Shown piece by piece: positions 46,091 through 58,846 of a stretch of DNA of 64,000 nucleotides (the first letter of the stretch is position 1; the number at the start of each line of letters is the position of its first letter). Location of the stretch: assembly GCA_002726205.1 (NCBI GenBank), contig PBSL01000058.1:35249-99248 (forward strand), read 5' to 3'. This stretch comes from Planctomycetaceae bacterium (GTDB lineage Bacteria; Planctomycetota; Planctomycetia; Planctomycetales; Planctomycetaceae). The notes beneath the pieces were generated by a model. The model did no database searches. It was not told the origin of the DNA and was given only the letters and a program-made list of their open reading frames with translations. The position numbers were made by a program, and so were the translations under genes.

Positions 46091-47026
46091 TCAGGCCAGT
46101 GCCTTGGCCACGGCCTGGCGGGTCTTGGCCAGGCCTGTTCGGCAAACCGCCTCGGCGTCCTGTTTCCAGTACGTGCGGTTGAACAGTTCCAGGGAGAGCG
46201 CCACCGGGTGCCCCTTGGCTGCCAGCCCTTTCAGGACCTCGGTGACCGGTCCGACGCCGTCACCGGGATAGACGCGGTCGGCATCGGTGATTGTTGCCCG
46301 GGGTGGTTTGGCAGGATAGTCATTGACGTGGAAGCAGTGAATCGCCGGGCCGGACAGCAGTGACAGTCCGGTGAAGTCCGAGCCACCCTTGTAGATGTGG
46401 TAGATGTCGGGCAGCACACAGGCGTCGGCATGGCCACTCTCGACCGCGACCAGCACCGCCTCGCCCAGTCGCGAGAGCGTCCGGGAGAACCCCCAGACTT
46501 CCACCTGCGGTGTCACCCCGATCGATCGGCCGACATCAAGCAGGGACCGATAGCGGCGGGCCGCTGCCAGCAGGTCGAGGTTGTTCTGGCGGGTTGCACC
46601 CGCCGGCGGAGCGGCAATCCGCGTGCCGCCCAGTTGCCGTACGCGGTCCATGTCGCGGCGTGCCTGTTCGAGGGCCGCGGTTCGCTGTTTTTCGTCGTCA
46701 ACGATCCACTGGGCGAACCCGATCGCACTCTCGACCTTCAATCCCGCGTCCTCGATCCGCTTCCGCAGGTCCTTCAGCGATCCGCCTTCTCGCTCGTACT
46801 GTTCGATCTCACGGATCCAGGGTTCGATGCCGTCATATCCCACTTTCCCGGCCAAGGCCACTTCCTCGACGATGCCCAACTTCTGGCCGCGGATCGTGCT
46901 CGTGTTCAGGCAGTAACGAAATCGAGCCTTCCTGGCCGGGCGAGGGGCGGCAATGGCTCGTGAGCCGGAGACCGTGGCGGCGGTGGCCAGGAGAACGTCT
47001 CGGCGAGTCAGTGGCGGAAGAGGCAT
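46091..47026 (-). CDS. Tat-exported sugar phosphate isomerase/epimerase (TIM barrel)
   Basis: This 311-aa protein has a Tat signal (LTRRDVLLATAATVSGSRAIA) and an AP-endonuclease-2-type TIM barrel: RFRYCLNTSTIRGQKLGIVEEVALAGKVGYDGIEPWI, HCFHVNDYPAKPPRATITDADRVYPGDGVGP near the C-terminus. It probably acts on a free sugar outside the cytoplasm. Its partner may be the adjacent Gfo/Idh oxidoreductase, a pairing common in Planctomycetes (inference). No metal-ligand loss was noted. Confidence 0.87.
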   Translation of the reverse strand: MPLPPLTRRDVLLATAATVSGSRAIAAPRPARKARFRYCLNTSTIRGQKLGIVEEVALAGKVGYDGIEPWIREIEQYEREGGSLKDLRKRIEDAGLKVESAIGFAQWIVDDEKQRTAALEQARRDMDRVRQLGGTRIAAPPAGATRQNNLDLLAAARRYRSLLDVGRSIGVTPQVEVWGFSRTLSRLGEAVLVAVESGHADACVLPDIYHIYKGGSDFTGLSLLSGPAIHCFHVNDYPAKPPRATITDADRVYPGDGVGPVTEVLKGLAAKGHPVALSLELFNRTYWKQDAEAVCRTGLAKTRQAVAKALA

Positions 47027-47092
47027 GAGGTTCCTTTGGTCCCGTGCGTGACCGGGTGAGTTGAACAGGTGCGGTCGTGTTGAGGGTCGCGA

Positions 47093-49765
<2,673 letters not shown>

Positions 49766-49929
49766 GCGAGTGGACTCCTGGTCGTCGGGCATGTGGCCAA
49801 GCCGAGGCCCGCACGGGTATGCTGGCGTCGTCGGCGGGACCTGTTTTGTGATGGTCGAGCAAGGCGTCTTGCGGTGCCTCATTGTATGGGCTTGCCCGGG
49901 TGTGGCAATGCGGCCAAGAGGAGTCAGCA

Positions 49930-51900
49930 ATGAGTCGATGGCGTTTAATGACGGGGACGGTGGTCGTGATCACCTCGGGGCTGGTTGCTGGAGTTCGAGC
50001 AGCGGACCCGACCCGCACGACAACCATCGAGGATCCTCTTCGGCCCGCGGCGATCGCGACTTCCGAGGTTCCCGCTGTTCCAGCGAAACTTGCCGAGAGG
50101 ATGAGGCGTTACCAGAATGTCCGCAGTGCGGGTTTTCGCGGTTGGGCACCCGATGGCCGCGGGATGCTGATCCGCACCCGCTTCGGCAACACCACGCAAT
50201 TGCACCTGGTCGAAACGCCCGGCGGTCGTCGCCGGCAGTTGACATTTTTCGACGAACCCGTCGAGGGACGGTTCCTGCCCGGCGAGCACCAGGGAGCGCT
50301 GTTGTTGTCGATGAGCCGGGGGGGCGACGAGAACAACCAGGTGTACCTGTTGAGGGCGCACGCGGGAAAAAGCGGTTACCGGCTGACCGACGGGCGAAGT
50401 CGGAACATTCTCGGTCCGGTTCGCAGTGACGGCCTGTTCGCCATCATCCACAGCACCCGCCGAAACGGTCGAGACACCGATCTCTACATCGCCGATCCTC
50501 AACAACCCAACCGCCTGACACCGTTGCTTGAAACCCGTGGCGAGTACTGGCGGGCGAAGGACTGGTCCCGCGACGGTTCCCTGTTGTTGATCAATCACTA
50601 CGTGTCGATCAACGAGTCCTACCCGGCGATTCTCGACGTGGCCACCGGCAAGAAGACCGCGATCCCCATTCCCGGTTCACGACCGGCCGCCTACGGAGCG
50701 ATGACCTTCACTCCCGATGGACGATCCGCCTACGTCGCGACCGACACCAACGGGGAGTTCCGGCAGTTGGCCCGGATCAACCTGAAGACGATGAAGTACG
50801 AGTTCCTGACCGAAAAACTGCCCTGGGATGTGACCTCGGTGACAGTCGAACCCGAGTTGGGCCTGGTGGCTTTCACGACGAACGAGGACGGTGCCAGTGG
50901 TTTGTACCTGTTGGTCGGGAGAAAATTTCGACGTTATGACCTGCCGCTGGGCATCGTCAGCGGGGTGAAGTTTTCTCCCGACGGAACCCGACTGGGATTC
51001 ACACTGTCACGCCCTGATGCCCCGGCGGACGCGTGGGCGATGAGGTTGCCCGATGGCCGGTTGACCCGCTGGACCTACAGCGAGGTTGGTGGACTCGATG
51101 AGGATTCGTTCGTTGTGCCCGAGAGAATCCGCTACAAGACCTTTGACGGCCGCCCGGTGCCCGCCTACGTGTACCGGCCGGCATCGGCTTCGAAGCAGAC
51201 GCCCGCGGCGGTGTTGGTTCACATTCATGGCGGTCCCGAGAGCCAGTACCGACCGTACTTTTCGCCGACCGACCAGTTCTACCTCAATGAACTGGGGATC
51301 GCCGTGATCCGGCCCAACGTTCGCGGGTCCGCCGGGTACGGCAAGACGTATGTTCGACTCGACAACGGTTTGAACCGCGAAGACAGTGTCAAGGACATCG
51401 GCGCCTTGCTGGACTGGATTGGCACACAGCCTGACCTGGACGCGTCGCGCGTTGCTGTCTATGGAGGATCCTACGGTGGTTACATGGTGCTGGGTTCGCT
51501 GGTGCATTACAGCGACCGGTTGAAGGCGGGGATTGATATCGTTGGCATCGCCAGTTTCGAGACGTTCCTGAAGAACACCAAGGCCTATCGCCGGGACCTG
51601 AGGCGGGCGGAGTACGGGGACGAGAGAAAGCCGGAGATCCGCAAGTTCTTCCATCGGATCGATCCGATCCACAATGCGGCGAGGATCAGGACGGCCCTGC
51701 TGGTTGCTCACGGTGTCAACGACCCGCGAGTGCCGTTCTCGGAGGCCCAGCAGATCGTTCCCCGGGTGAGGGCCAACGGGCAGACTGTCTGGACGGTTTA
51801 CGCCGGCAACGAAGGGCACGGATTCCGCAAGAAGGCCAACCGCGACTACCTCCACAACGTGGTGGCTCGGTTCCTGCAGGAACACCTGCTGAAGAAATGA
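49930..51900 (+). CDS. Exported S9 (prolyl oligopeptidase) family peptidase
   Basis: This 656-aa serine peptidase or acylaminoacyl peptidase starts at the ATG at 49930 with a signal peptide ([24 protein letters not shown]). The middle is a beta-propeller (repeats such as [12 protein letters not shown] and [15 protein letters not shown]). The C-terminal alpha/beta-hydrolase domain has the nucleophile in [10 protein letters not shown], Asp in GVNDPRVPF and His in NEGHGF. Cleavage specificity is unknown. It probably acts on peptides outside the cytoplasm. Confidence 0.94.
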   Translation: MSRWRLMTGTVVVITSGLVAGVRAADPTRTTTIEDPLRPAAIATSEVPAVPAKLAERMRRYQNVRSAGFRGWAPDGRGMLIRTRFGNTTQLHLVETPGGRRRQLTFFDEPVEGRFLPGEHQGALLLSMSRGGDENNQVYLLRAHAGKSGYRLTDGRSRNILGPVRSDGLFAIIHSTRRNGRDTDLYIADPQQPNRLTPLLETRGEYWRAKDWSRDGSLLLINHYVSINESYPAILDVATGKKTAIPIPGSRPAAYGAMTFTPDGRSAYVATDTNGEFRQLARINLKTMKYEFLTEKLPWDVTSVTVEPELGLVAFTTNEDGASGLYLLVGRKFRRYDLPLGIVSGVKFSPDGTRLGFTLSRPDAPADAWAMRLPDGRLTRWTYSEVGGLDEDSFVVPERIRYKTFDGRPVPAYVYRPASASKQTPAAVLVHIHGGPESQYRPYFSPTDQFYLNELGIAVIRPNVRGSAGYGKTYVRLDNGLNREDSVKDIGALLDWIGTQPDLDASRVAVYGGSYGGYMVLGSLVHYSDRLKAGIDIVGIASFETFLKNTKAYRRDLRRAEYGDERKPEIRKFFHRIDPIHNAARIRTALLVAHGVNDPRVPFSEAQQIVPRVRANGQTVWTVYAGNEGHGFRKKANRDYLHNVVARFLQEHLLKK

Positions 51901-51912
51901 CCTGCCGGCCGG

Positions 51913-53286
51913 TTACACCAGTTCCGGGAGCGGCCGGTACCGGTTTTGATCGATCAGATACCGTGGTCGCCCGCTGAAGTCCTTCAGGGTGGTCGTGTTG
52001 GTGTCGATGCCGATGTTGCGATAGAGCGTGGCAAAGATTTCCTGGAAGTGCACCGGGCGATCGACGGCGTGTTCACCGAGCCGGTTGGTGGAACCGACGA
52101 CCTGGCCGCTGCTGGTGCCGCCACCGGCCATCAGGGCACACGAAACCCGTGGCCAGTGATCGCGGCCGCCGTTGGGGTTGATTCGAGGTGTGCGGCCGAA
52201 TTCTCCCCAGACGATCACGGTCGTGTCTTCGCCGAGACCTCGCTGCTGGAGATCCTCGACCAGCGCGGTGACACCCTGGTCGAGCCGCGGCAGATGGTCC
52301 CGGGCGTTCTCGAAGTTCGTGCCGTGGGGACGCCCGTGCCAGTCCCAGCGGCCGTAGGAGAGCGTGACGATACGCACGCCGGCCTCGACCAGTCGGCGTG
52401 CGGCCAGGAGGTAATGGTTGTGCAATGGGCCAGCATCACCGTAACCGGCCGGCTCGTAGGAACCGCCGCCATAACGAGCCAGGGTTTCAGGCGACTCGCC
52501 CGAGACGTCCAGGGCTTCGGCCAGCCGGCTGGAGGTGAGGATGCCGAAGGCCTGCTGCTGGAAGGCGTCAAGGCTCTCGACGGCCCCGCCGGAATCGACG
52601 GCTGACTTGAAGCGGTCGAGTCCGTCCAGCAGGCTTTTGCGGTTGTTGAGTTTTTCGGGTGTGATGCCGTTGAGCACCAGGTTGTCGGCGCCGTCGGCAT
52701 TGGGCAGGAACGGAGCGTGCGCCGGGCCGGCGAAACCGGCCTGGCCGGGGTCGGCCCAGGTCCGGCTCTTCATTCTCGGCGAGAGCCCGATGAACGCGGG
52801 AGTGCCGGGGTGAACGTTGCCCTGGACCTTCGAGATGACCGCGCCCAGCGAGGGCCAACCGCCGGGTGGCTGGTTGTTGACCCGTTGCCCGGTCATGCAC
52901 TGGAAACTGGCGTGGCGACCCTCGGACCCGACCACCGAGCGAATCACCGACATCCTGTCCATCATTGCCGCCATCCGGGGCAGGTGTTCGCAGATCTGGA
53001 AACCGGGAATCGCGGTGGAAATCGGTCGGAATTCCCCCCGAACCTCGGCCGGTGCCTGCATCTTCAGGTCGAACATGTCCTGGTGCGGAGGCCCGCCGGA
53101 GAGGAAGACCATGATGATCGACTTGTGGGAGCGGGTCCCCGAGTCGGCTTCGGCCGCCAGAACCTGCGGCAGCGTCAGACCTCCCACGGCTCCCACGATC
53201 GGCAGACTACCGATCCGCAGGACGTCTCGACGTGACAGTCGGTCACAGAATTTCTGTGAGCTGCGGGGGCTGAGAATCGAGAGCAT
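51913..53286 (-). CDS. DUF1501 protein with Tat signal
   Basis: This 457-aa planctomycete-type protein is exported by Tat (LSRRDVLRIGSLPIVGAVGGLTLPQVLA). DUF1501 has an alkaline-phosphatase/sulfatase-like core: IIMVFLSGGPPHQDMFDLKM near the N-terminus, WGEFGRTPRINPNGGRDHWPRVSCALMAGGG towards the end. Family biochemistry is not established. Its usual partner, a DUF1549/DUF1553 protein, is at 3220 rather than adjacent. It is convergent with the S9 peptidase, 12 bases apart. Confidence 0.9.
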   Translation of the reverse strand: MLSILSPRSSQKFCDRLSRRDVLRIGSLPIVGAVGGLTLPQVLAAEADSGTRSHKSIIMVFLSGGPPHQDMFDLKMQAPAEVRGEFRPISTAIPGFQICEHLPRMAAMMDRMSVIRSVVGSEGRHASFQCMTGQRVNNQPPGGWPSLGAVISKVQGNVHPGTPAFIGLSPRMKSRTWADPGQAGFAGPAHAPFLPNADGADNLVLNGITPEKLNNRKSLLDGLDRFKSAVDSGGAVESLDAFQQQAFGILTSSRLAEALDVSGESPETLARYGGGSYEPAGYGDAGPLHNHYLLAARRLVEAGVRIVTLSYGRWDWHGRPHGTNFENARDHLPRLDQGVTALVEDLQQRGLGEDTTVIVWGEFGRTPRINPNGGRDHWPRVSCALMAGGGTSSGQVVGSTNRLGEHAVDRPVHFQEIFATLYRNIGIDTNTTTLKDFSGRPRYLIDQNRYRPLPELV

Positions 53287-53397
53287 TTCGAGACTTCCTG
53301 CTGGTCGAGAAACGATCCGGTGCCGGGCAACGGCAGTGTATCACATCGGCAGGATCGATCCCAGTTCTTGTGGAGAGGATTGGAGAGACACGACACG

Positions 53398-53434
53398 AAA
53401 AAAAACCGGCCGGCTCCCGCAGGAACCGGCCGGC
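53398..53434 (-). terminator. Rho-independent terminator of the DUF1559 gene
   Basis: On the minus strand CCGGCCGG (53433-53426) and its partner CCGGCCGG (53413-53406) form a GC-rich stem across 12 bases, then eight T (53405-53398). It lies 45 bases past the DUF1559 stop. Confidence 0.88.
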
Positions 53435-53478
53435 AAGTCTCTTGGTCAGAGACGATCAGCAAAGGACCCGACGAGGGC

Positions 53479-54519
53479 CTAGTATTCGCCGACCACCTCT
53501 TCACCGTACAGCGATCCCAGGGCACCCCAGATGCCGTAGGGGCTGTTGCCTCCGAGGTTGGTCGTCGTGGCGTCGATCGAAGGATTGCCCGTGTTGATCG
53601 ACTCGTTGACAAACCGGACGCTGCCGTCACCCAGCAGCACGTGAGCACCACCGGGATGGCGACTGCTGACGGCGATCATCGAGTAGTCGTTCGGGGCACC
53701 ACAGGACGCGCTGTTTGGCGGCAGGCAGATGGCGACCGTGTTGAAGTACGGCGCGCCATAGGCCCAGAACTGTGCCGGACGATCCTGCTGAGAACCACTC
53801 GGGTACTTCCCACTGACTTCCATGGCAGCACAGGCTTGCGGAACCGACGTCTGCGTCGTCGACACGTGCCCGATCACATCGCTGAGGTTGCCCGGGTTGC
53901 CCAGGTCACGCTCGGCCATGCAGATCGTGTTGCTGGCACCGTCTTTGAAGTCACGCATCCGGGTACACAGGCGGTAACCGAAGGGACCACGATGCCGCAT
54001 GATCAGCCCGGTGCTCGGGTTGATCGACGTGAAGTTGTTGTTGACCGTGTCACCGACACTGAACGCGTAGCTCTTCTGGGCACTGCCACTCGGATGCCTC
54101 GTGGGCAGCGTCGAGGACGGGCAAAGAAGGGCTTCAATTTCGGACGGAGGATGCGGGAAGACCGCGAGGCTCGGGAGACCGCCCTGGTCGCCACCAGTCT
54201 GCACACCGCCACCGAAATTGACAACGCCCTGCCACAGGGGATCCTGGTCGATGAACGGCAGCATCATGACGAGGCCGCTCATCATCTCAATCTGCGAACC
54301 GCCACCGGTCCCGCCACGTCCGGGTGGAAAGTATTGGTGAGTGTCGTGATAGTTGTGCAATCCCAACCCCAACTGCTTGAGATTGTTCTTGCAGGCGCTT
54401 CGCCGTGCAGCCTCACGGGCCTGCTGGACGGCGGGGAGCAGCAGGGCGACCAAGATCGCAATGATCGCGATCACCACCAGCAGCTCAATGAGTGTAAAAC
54501 CCCTCTTGCGACGTACCAT
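53479..54519 (-). CDS. DUF1559 protein with type IV prepilin-like N-terminus
   Basis: This 346-aa protein begins with a prepilin-type signal ([38 protein letters not shown]), and the ATG at 54519 follows a strong GGAGGTGG site. The remainder is DUF1559 ([22 protein letters not shown] near 45, H-X9-DG sequence near the C-terminus, [14 protein letters not shown]). Such proteins are very numerous in Planctomycetes and are presumably exported pilin-like proteins. Function unknown. It has its own promoter and terminator. Confidence 0.93.
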   Translation of the reverse strand: MVRRKRGFTLIELLVVIAIIAILVALLLPAVQQAREAARRSACKNNLKQLGLGLHNYHDTHQYFPPGRGGTGGGSQIEMMSGLVMMLPFIDQDPLWQGVVNFGGGVQTGGDQGGLPSLAVFPHPPSEIEALLCPSSTLPTRHPSGSAQKSYAFSVGDTVNNNFTSINPSTGLIMRHRGPFGYRLCTRMRDFKDGASNTICMAERDLGNPGNLSDVIGHVSTTQTSVPQACAAMEVSGKYPSGSQQDRPAQFWAYGAPYFNTVAICLPPNSASCGAPNDYSMIAVSSRHPGGAHVLLGDGSVRFVNESINTGNPSIDATTTNLGGNSPYGIWGALGSLYGEEVVGEY

Positions 54520-54580
54520 GAACCACCTCCTATGAAGAAAAACGATGACTCGAAAACTGACCAATTAGGAACAGCCGTCT

Positions 54581-54610
54581 ATTATTCCCGTGGAAGAACG
54601 AGAATTGCAA
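54581..54610 (-). promoter_or_regulatory. Candidate promoter of the DUF1559 gene
   Basis: On the minus strand TTGCAA (54610-54605) is followed after 18 bases by AATAAT (54586-54581), in an AT-rich stretch 62 bases upstream of the start. Called by pattern only. Confidence 0.45.
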
Positions 54611-54716
54611 TCAAAAAGATCGATTTTTTTTCGGCCACCGCGTACCGCGGGTGTCGTTTTCGCGGGAACGCACGACTGGGCGATCTCGGCAATCTGCGTT
54701 TGACTCTCCGGTCCGA

Positions 54717-56294
54717 TCACGGTCGTTCCACGACCGATTTCTGTTCTCCGTCGCCGGGGCGGTCGGTGTCCCGGGGATCGAGCATCCGCTGCAACGCGGT
54801 GGCCAGGAGCCGATGGCCTCGTGGTGTGGGGTGGCAATCATCGTGAATCAGGTCACGGTTAAAGAACCCGTCGAGTGCATGTTGTTTCCGGTCAAACAAC
54901 TCACGGGCGTCGAGAAGATCGCATCCGGTCTCCCTGGCGACACTGCCGATCACCCGGTTGATGCTCAGTCGTCCACCCAGGTGGCCGATCATCTGCTCGC
55001 GGCACCGGGCAAAAGCCGATTCGGCCTCCGGCATTCGTCCCAGCCGAACCAGGCATTCGCCCTCGATGTAGTGCAGCAGCGGAGATTGGCAGCAATCGCG
55101 GCTTGCCGCCTGCAGCGTTTGCAACGCCGTGGCCGGTTTGGATTGCTCGAGTTGTTGGGTGGCCGCGTCGAGAGCCTTGCGGATCGAGGCCTGCCGCTTC
55201 GGATCCGAGGCCAACGGCTGCCTGTGATTCCAGGCCGGTGAGAGTCGGTAGTTGAAGGGGACGGTGACCAGCACCACACGGCATCCTTGAAATGTTCGGA
55301 CAATCTCGACGAGGTTGCGATGAAACTTGTCCAGGTAGGTTTTCTTGGAGAGTTTCCAGAGAGACGGATCGAATCGGGCCAGGTCGGCCGGGTGCTGCCG
55401 GGCGTAGCCGGATCCGGTCAACTCGACGTGCATCCGGTAGGTCGCTGCGAATCTCGCCAGGTGGGCTTCGCTTGCCGCGACCATCAGTCGTCGTCGTTGC
55501 CAGCGAAACGCGAGGTATTGTGCGGTCGCCAGGGCACGACTGTGAGCCAGCTGCGAGAGAAGCCGCTGGGCGGTCAGGTTGGTCCGGTCGCCAGGAGTTT
55601 TTCGAGACGTTGACGGGGTGTCCCGTGCGGGAGCCTGCCGCCGACACGACTCGGGTCGCCAACGGACCCACTCGTTGTTCCCGGCGAAGATGACAATGAT
55701 TTCCGGATGGAACGACCTTGCGATCCTTCGGGCGACCGGGACCAGGTCGTGAGAGTTCCAGCCCGGGAAGGCGGTGTTGTGCACCTGGAAGCGGGGCGGG
55801 GCCTCGGGCGTCTTTTCCCGGTTCAACTCCCGGTTCAGCGTGTTGCGGAGTTCACCGGCGAGCGTATTGCCGTCGTTGTACGGGTAGCCGTAGGCCGCCG
55901 ATCCTCCCAGGAGAAACACCTGTTTGCCGTGGCGGGCGGTGTTCTCGTCGGGCGAAAGGACCACCTGGCTGGTCGTGTAACGGGCATCGGGGATGACACG
56001 TCCACCGATCACCAGGTCCTGGCCGATGTCGGGGACGTCACGTCGAGGTCGAACGAACAGTCGGAGATCATCGTCGCCCTCCGCGTCGGCGACGGTCGTC
56101 GTCTTGTCGGCCCGGCGTCCTGGTCGGGAGATCACCGGTCGATCGACGGTCTGTTGCCGGTACCCCAGCAACAAGCGACGACGGAACTCCCAGACGGAAT
56201 CGACTGCCCAACCGCAGGTTTCCACAGCGGCCAGGATCAGCAGCAGGAAGATCCAGCGTCGCCGTTTCTGTTCTCGCCTGGATGAGCGTGGCAC
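54717..56294 (-). CDS. Membrane-anchored SGNH-like hydrolase family protein
   Basis: This 525-aa protein starts at a GTG at 56294. An N-terminal membrane anchor (WIFLLLILAAVETCGWAV, about 14-31) puts the rest outside the cytoplasm. The GGSAAYG box with a probable Ser nucleophile (FLLGGSAAYGYPYNDG), FAGNNEWVRW, and DLIHDDCHPTPRGHRLLA at the end fit an SGNH/GDSL hydrolase. A TPR-like stretch (QLEQSKPATALQTLQAASRD and LHYIEGECLVRLGRMPEAESAFARC) lies between. Substrate unknown; relatives act on surface glycans. Confidence 0.8.
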   Translation of the reverse strand: MPRSSRREQKRRRWIFLLLILAAVETCGWAVDSVWEFRRRLLLGYRQQTVDRPVISRPGRRADKTTTVADAEGDDDLRLFVRPRRDVPDIGQDLVIGGRVIPDARYTTSQVVLSPDENTARHGKQVFLLGGSAAYGYPYNDGNTLAGELRNTLNRELNREKTPEAPPRFQVHNTAFPGWNSHDLVPVARRIARSFHPEIIVIFAGNNEWVRWRPESCRRQAPARDTPSTSRKTPGDRTNLTAQRLLSQLAHSRALATAQYLAFRWQRRRLMVAASEAHLARFAATYRMHVELTGSGYARQHPADLARFDPSLWKLSKKTYLDKFHRNLVEIVRTFQGCRVVLVTVPFNYRLSPAWNHRQPLASDPKRQASIRKALDAATQQLEQSKPATALQTLQAASRDCCQSPLLHYIEGECLVRLGRMPEAESAFARCREQMIGHLGGRLSINRVIGSVARETGCDLLDARELFDRKQHALDGFFNRDLIHDDCHPTPRGHRLLATALQRMLDPRDTDRPGDGEQKSVVERP

Positions 56295-56360
56295 AGCACA
56301 ATCCTGCTGGTTGCTTTACCGTGGGTAAGAAGTCACCACGAGAGGATTCCCCGTCATTGC

Positions 56361-56390
56361 TTGACGTGTTCGGATCATCTCCTCTACGAT
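56361..56390 (+). promoter_or_regulatory. Candidate promoter of the rpmF-plsX-fabD operon
   Basis: TTGACG at 56361-56366 is followed after 18 bases by TACGAT at 56385-56390, 88 bases before rpmF, in the divergent gap from the SGNH-like gene. Called by pattern only. Confidence 0.45.
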
Positions 56391-56477
56391 CGGCCCTTCG
56401 GATATTATTACCCCTCCGGGACGCTGGCGCCGACTCACGACGAGGCGGTTCGGGAGAGGCAGCGGCACGAGGCAACG

Positions 56478-56663
56478 ATGGCAGTTCCCAAGCGCAAGAT
56501 TTCCAAGACTCGCGGTCGGAAACGGCGGACCCATATCCGGGCTCGCTCGATCCAGGTCGTGGCGTGCAAAGAGTGCCGCATGAACATCCCATCTCACACG
56601 GTGTGCCCTCGCTGTGGTTTTTACGCGAGGTTGAACCGTTCGGTTCTGCACACTGACGATTGA
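56478..56663 (+). CDS. rpmF: 50S ribosomal protein L32
   Basis: This is bL32, 61 aa from the ATG at 56478 (MAVPKRKISKTRGRKRR). Two CxxC pairs (CKEC and CPRC) form the zinc site. It is the first gene of the rpmF-plsX-fabD run, a widely conserved order that ties ribosome and lipid synthesis. The region upstream remains open in this frame but has no family support. Confidence 0.96.
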   Translation: MAVPKRKISKTRGRKRRTHIRARSIQVVACKECRMNIPSHTVCPRCGFYARLNRSVLHTDD

Positions 56664-56704
56664 ATTGCCGGACCGCTGAGACAGAGTTCCAGGAGAAGTC
56701 GCCG

Positions 56705-57712
56705 ATGCGCATCGCATTGGACGCGATGGGGGGTGATGCGGCGCCGGCCATCAACGTCGATGGGGCGGTGATCGCCCTGGCTGCCGATCCGGGTCTTTCC
56801 GTCGACCTTGTCGGTGATCCTGAATACCTCGAGCCACTGCTTGCCGAAACCGACTTCGACACGAGCCGTCTTCGTGTTGTTGCGGCCGAGGACGTGGTCG
56901 GGATGGATGAGAAGCCGACCGAGGCGCTGCGTCAGAAACCAAACAACTCGATTGCCGTTTCCTGGCAGTTGATGGCGGCCAAGGAGGTTGATGCGGTCGT
57001 CAGTGCTGGGAATACCGGTGCGGTGGTCGCCGCCGGGTTGAGGACACGGCTGTTTCTGCCGGGGGTCCGCCGTCCGGGAATCGCGGTAACATTGCCGACA
57101 ATGCGAGGCCGGGGTGTCCTCGTGGATGTCGGGGCCAACCCGGCCGCACGGCCCGAACACCTGTTGCAGTATGCCGTGATGGGGACCGTCTATGCCCGCG
57201 AGATTCTCGATGTCGAATCTCCCACCGTCGGCCTGATCAATATCGGCAGCGAAGACACCAAGGGCAACGACCTGTATCGCGGCACGCATGCGCTGTTGCA
57301 GCGGTCGCCCCTGGCCGACCACTACGTCGGCAACGTCGAGGGCCGGGGGCTGTACCAGGGCGAAGCCGACGTGCTGGTGTGCGAGGGGTTTGTTGGCAAC
57401 GTGGTGCTGAAGGTCAGCGAGGGCATGGCCGAATTCCTGATCCGGGTGATGGCCGAGGACGTTCTCGGACAGCTTGAGAACGAGCGGGACCTGGCCCTGC
57501 AGAAACTCAAGGAAGTCTCGCGGCAGTACCAGTACCGTGAGCAGGGCGGGGCCCCACTGCTGGGGATCGACGGTGTCTGCATCATCTGCCACGGCTCCAG
57601 TGATTCGCGATCGGTTGCCAACGCCCTGGGCATTGCCGGGACGTTGCAGTCAAGACAGGTCAACTCGCAGATCGTCGCCGAACTCGCCGACTTGGCGGTG
57701 GTTCAGCCATGA
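56705..57712 (+). CDS. plsX: Phosphate acyltransferase PlsX
   Basis: This 335-aa protein makes acyl-phosphate from acyl-ACP for phospholipid synthesis. RIALDAMGGDAAP opens the protein, followed by SAGNTGAVVAAG, GVLVDVGANPAARPEHLLQYA and CEGFVGNVVLKVSEG. The ATG at 56705 follows GGAGAAG. Its stop overlaps the fabD ATG by four bases (ATGA). Length and motifs are normal. Confidence 0.96.
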   Translation: MRIALDAMGGDAAPAINVDGAVIALAADPGLSVDLVGDPEYLEPLLAETDFDTSRLRVVAAEDVVGMDEKPTEALRQKPNNSIAVSWQLMAAKEVDAVVSAGNTGAVVAAGLRTRLFLPGVRRPGIAVTLPTMRGRGVLVDVGANPAARPEHLLQYAVMGTVYAREILDVESPTVGLINIGSEDTKGNDLYRGTHALLQRSPLADHYVGNVEGRGLYQGEADVLVCEGFVGNVVLKVSEGMAEFLIRVMAEDVLGQLENERDLALQKLKEVSRQYQYREQGGAPLLGIDGVCIICHGSSDSRSVANALGIAGTLQSRQVNSQIVAELADLAVVQP

Positions 57713-58620
57713 GCCGTATCGGCTTCCTCTTTCCCGGGCAGGGTGCCCAGCACGTTGGCATGGGGCGGCGCGTTGCCCAGGAATGCCCGGCCGCTGCGGA
57801 ACTGTATGCCCGTGCTGGTGACGTGCTGGGATACGACCTGGCCGCGAAGTGCTTCGAGGGGCCGGCCGACGAACTGGACTCGACGGTGATCAGCCAACCG
57901 GCGATTTTTGTCACCAGCCTGGCAGTGCTCGAATGGCTGAAGTCGGATCGGCCCGCACTGGTTCACGCCTGTGAGCGGACTGCCGGGTTGAGCCTGGGGG
58001 AGTATACGGCGTTGGTGTTTGCCGGTGTGATGACGTTCGAGGACGGTTTGCGGGTCGTGCAACGCCGCGGGGAAGCAATGCAGGAGGCCTCGGATCGAAC
58101 ACCCTCGGGAATGGCCAGCCTGCTGTTGTTGGAGCGGGAGCAGGTCGAGGCCATTTGTGCAGAGGCCACTGGCGAGGGCGAACTCCTGCGGATCGGCAAC
58201 TTTCTGTGTCCGGGCAACCTCGTGGTGTCCGGGCATCTCGAGGCCTGTCAGCGCGCGGTCGGGTTGGCCGAGGCAGCCGGTGGTCGTGCTGTTTCGCTGG
58301 CCGTTGCCGGAGCGTTTCATACCCCGTTGATGGAACCGGCCGACGAGCGGGTGGCCGAGGCGCTGGCCGAGTGCCGACTGTCGTCACCCAGGATTCCCGT
58401 TGTCAGCAACGTGGACGCAACGTGCCACGAGGACCCCGATCGCCTTCGCGAACTGCTCGTTCGCCAGGTGATCAACCCCGTGCGATGGGAAGATTCGGTC
58501 CGGAATCTGCTCGATGTGGGCATCGACGAGTTCTTCGAGATCGGGCCGGGGAAAGTCCTGCGAGGGCTGTTGCGACGGATCGCGAGAAAAGTCTCCTGTG
58601 AGTCGTTCGACGCCTCTTGA
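57709..58620 (+). CDS. fabD: Malonyl-CoA:ACP transacylase
   Basis: This 303-aa enzyme loads malonyl groups onto ACP. LFPGQGAQHVGMGRRVAQE, LSLGEYTALVFAGVMTFEDGLRVVQRRGEAMQ with the Ser nucleophile, and AGAFHTPLMEPA with the catalytic His are present. It starts inside the plsX stop codon. About 226 bases separate it from acpP, which has its own promoter. Confidence 0.96.
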   Translation: MSRIGFLFPGQGAQHVGMGRRVAQECPAAAELYARAGDVLGYDLAAKCFEGPADELDSTVISQPAIFVTSLAVLEWLKSDRPALVHACERTAGLSLGEYTALVFAGVMTFEDGLRVVQRRGEAMQEASDRTPSGMASLLLLEREQVEAICAEATGEGELLRIGNFLCPGNLVVSGHLEACQRAVGLAEAAGGRAVSLAVAGAFHTPLMEPADERVAEALAECRLSSPRIPVVSNVDATCHEDPDRLRELLVRQVINPVRWEDSVRNLLDVGIDEFFEIGPGKVLRGLLRRIARKVSCESFDAS

Positions 58621-58666
58621 GTCGGTCGAAACGAGGCCACCGCGAAGGGGCGGCAAGCCCGTTGAA

Positions 58667-58690
58667 CAGTCTGCTGCACAGTCTGCTGCA
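58667..58690. repeat. Two tandem 12-bp units between fabD and acpP
   Basis: cagtctgctgca occurs at 58667-58678 and 58679-58690, followed by a partial third unit. It lies just upstream of the acpP promoter and could be a regulatory site or a slippage product. Confidence 0.6.
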
Positions 58691-58710
58691 CAGTCCGGTT
58701 GGGTTTACGG

Positions 58711-58739
58711 TTTACACCCGTTCAACCGCGCGGTATATG
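58711..58739 (+). promoter_or_regulatory. Candidate promoter of acpP-fabF
   Basis: TTTACA at 58711-58716 and TATATG at 58734-58739 are separated by 17 bases. The implied leader is about 100 bases. This is the best promoter-like match in the operon. Confidence 0.55.
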
Positions 58740-58833
58740 TTCGCCCATAAGGCAAGGCCGAGGATCGGTCGGCTCGGGGACGTGTCTGTGTTGTTGGCAC
58801 GGTCTCCGATTGATACACAACTGGGCAGAAGAT

Positions 58834-58839
58834 GGAGGA
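58834..58839 (+). promoter_or_regulatory. acpP: Ribosome-binding site that sets the acpP start
   Basis: GGAGGA lies 7 bases before the GTG at 58847. The ATG at 58832, the alternative, has no comparable site and would include this sequence in the coding region. Confidence 0.7.
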
Positions 58840-58846
58840 ACTGGGC

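Noticed and set aside
53320..54846. Plus-strand open frame opposite the DUF1559 gene
   Set aside because: It runs through a strong terminator and a clear prepilin-type gene on the other strand.
58832..58846. ATG at 58832 as acpP start
   Set aside because: It has no ribosome site, and the downstream GTG has a GGAGGA site and gives the usual ACP N-terminus.
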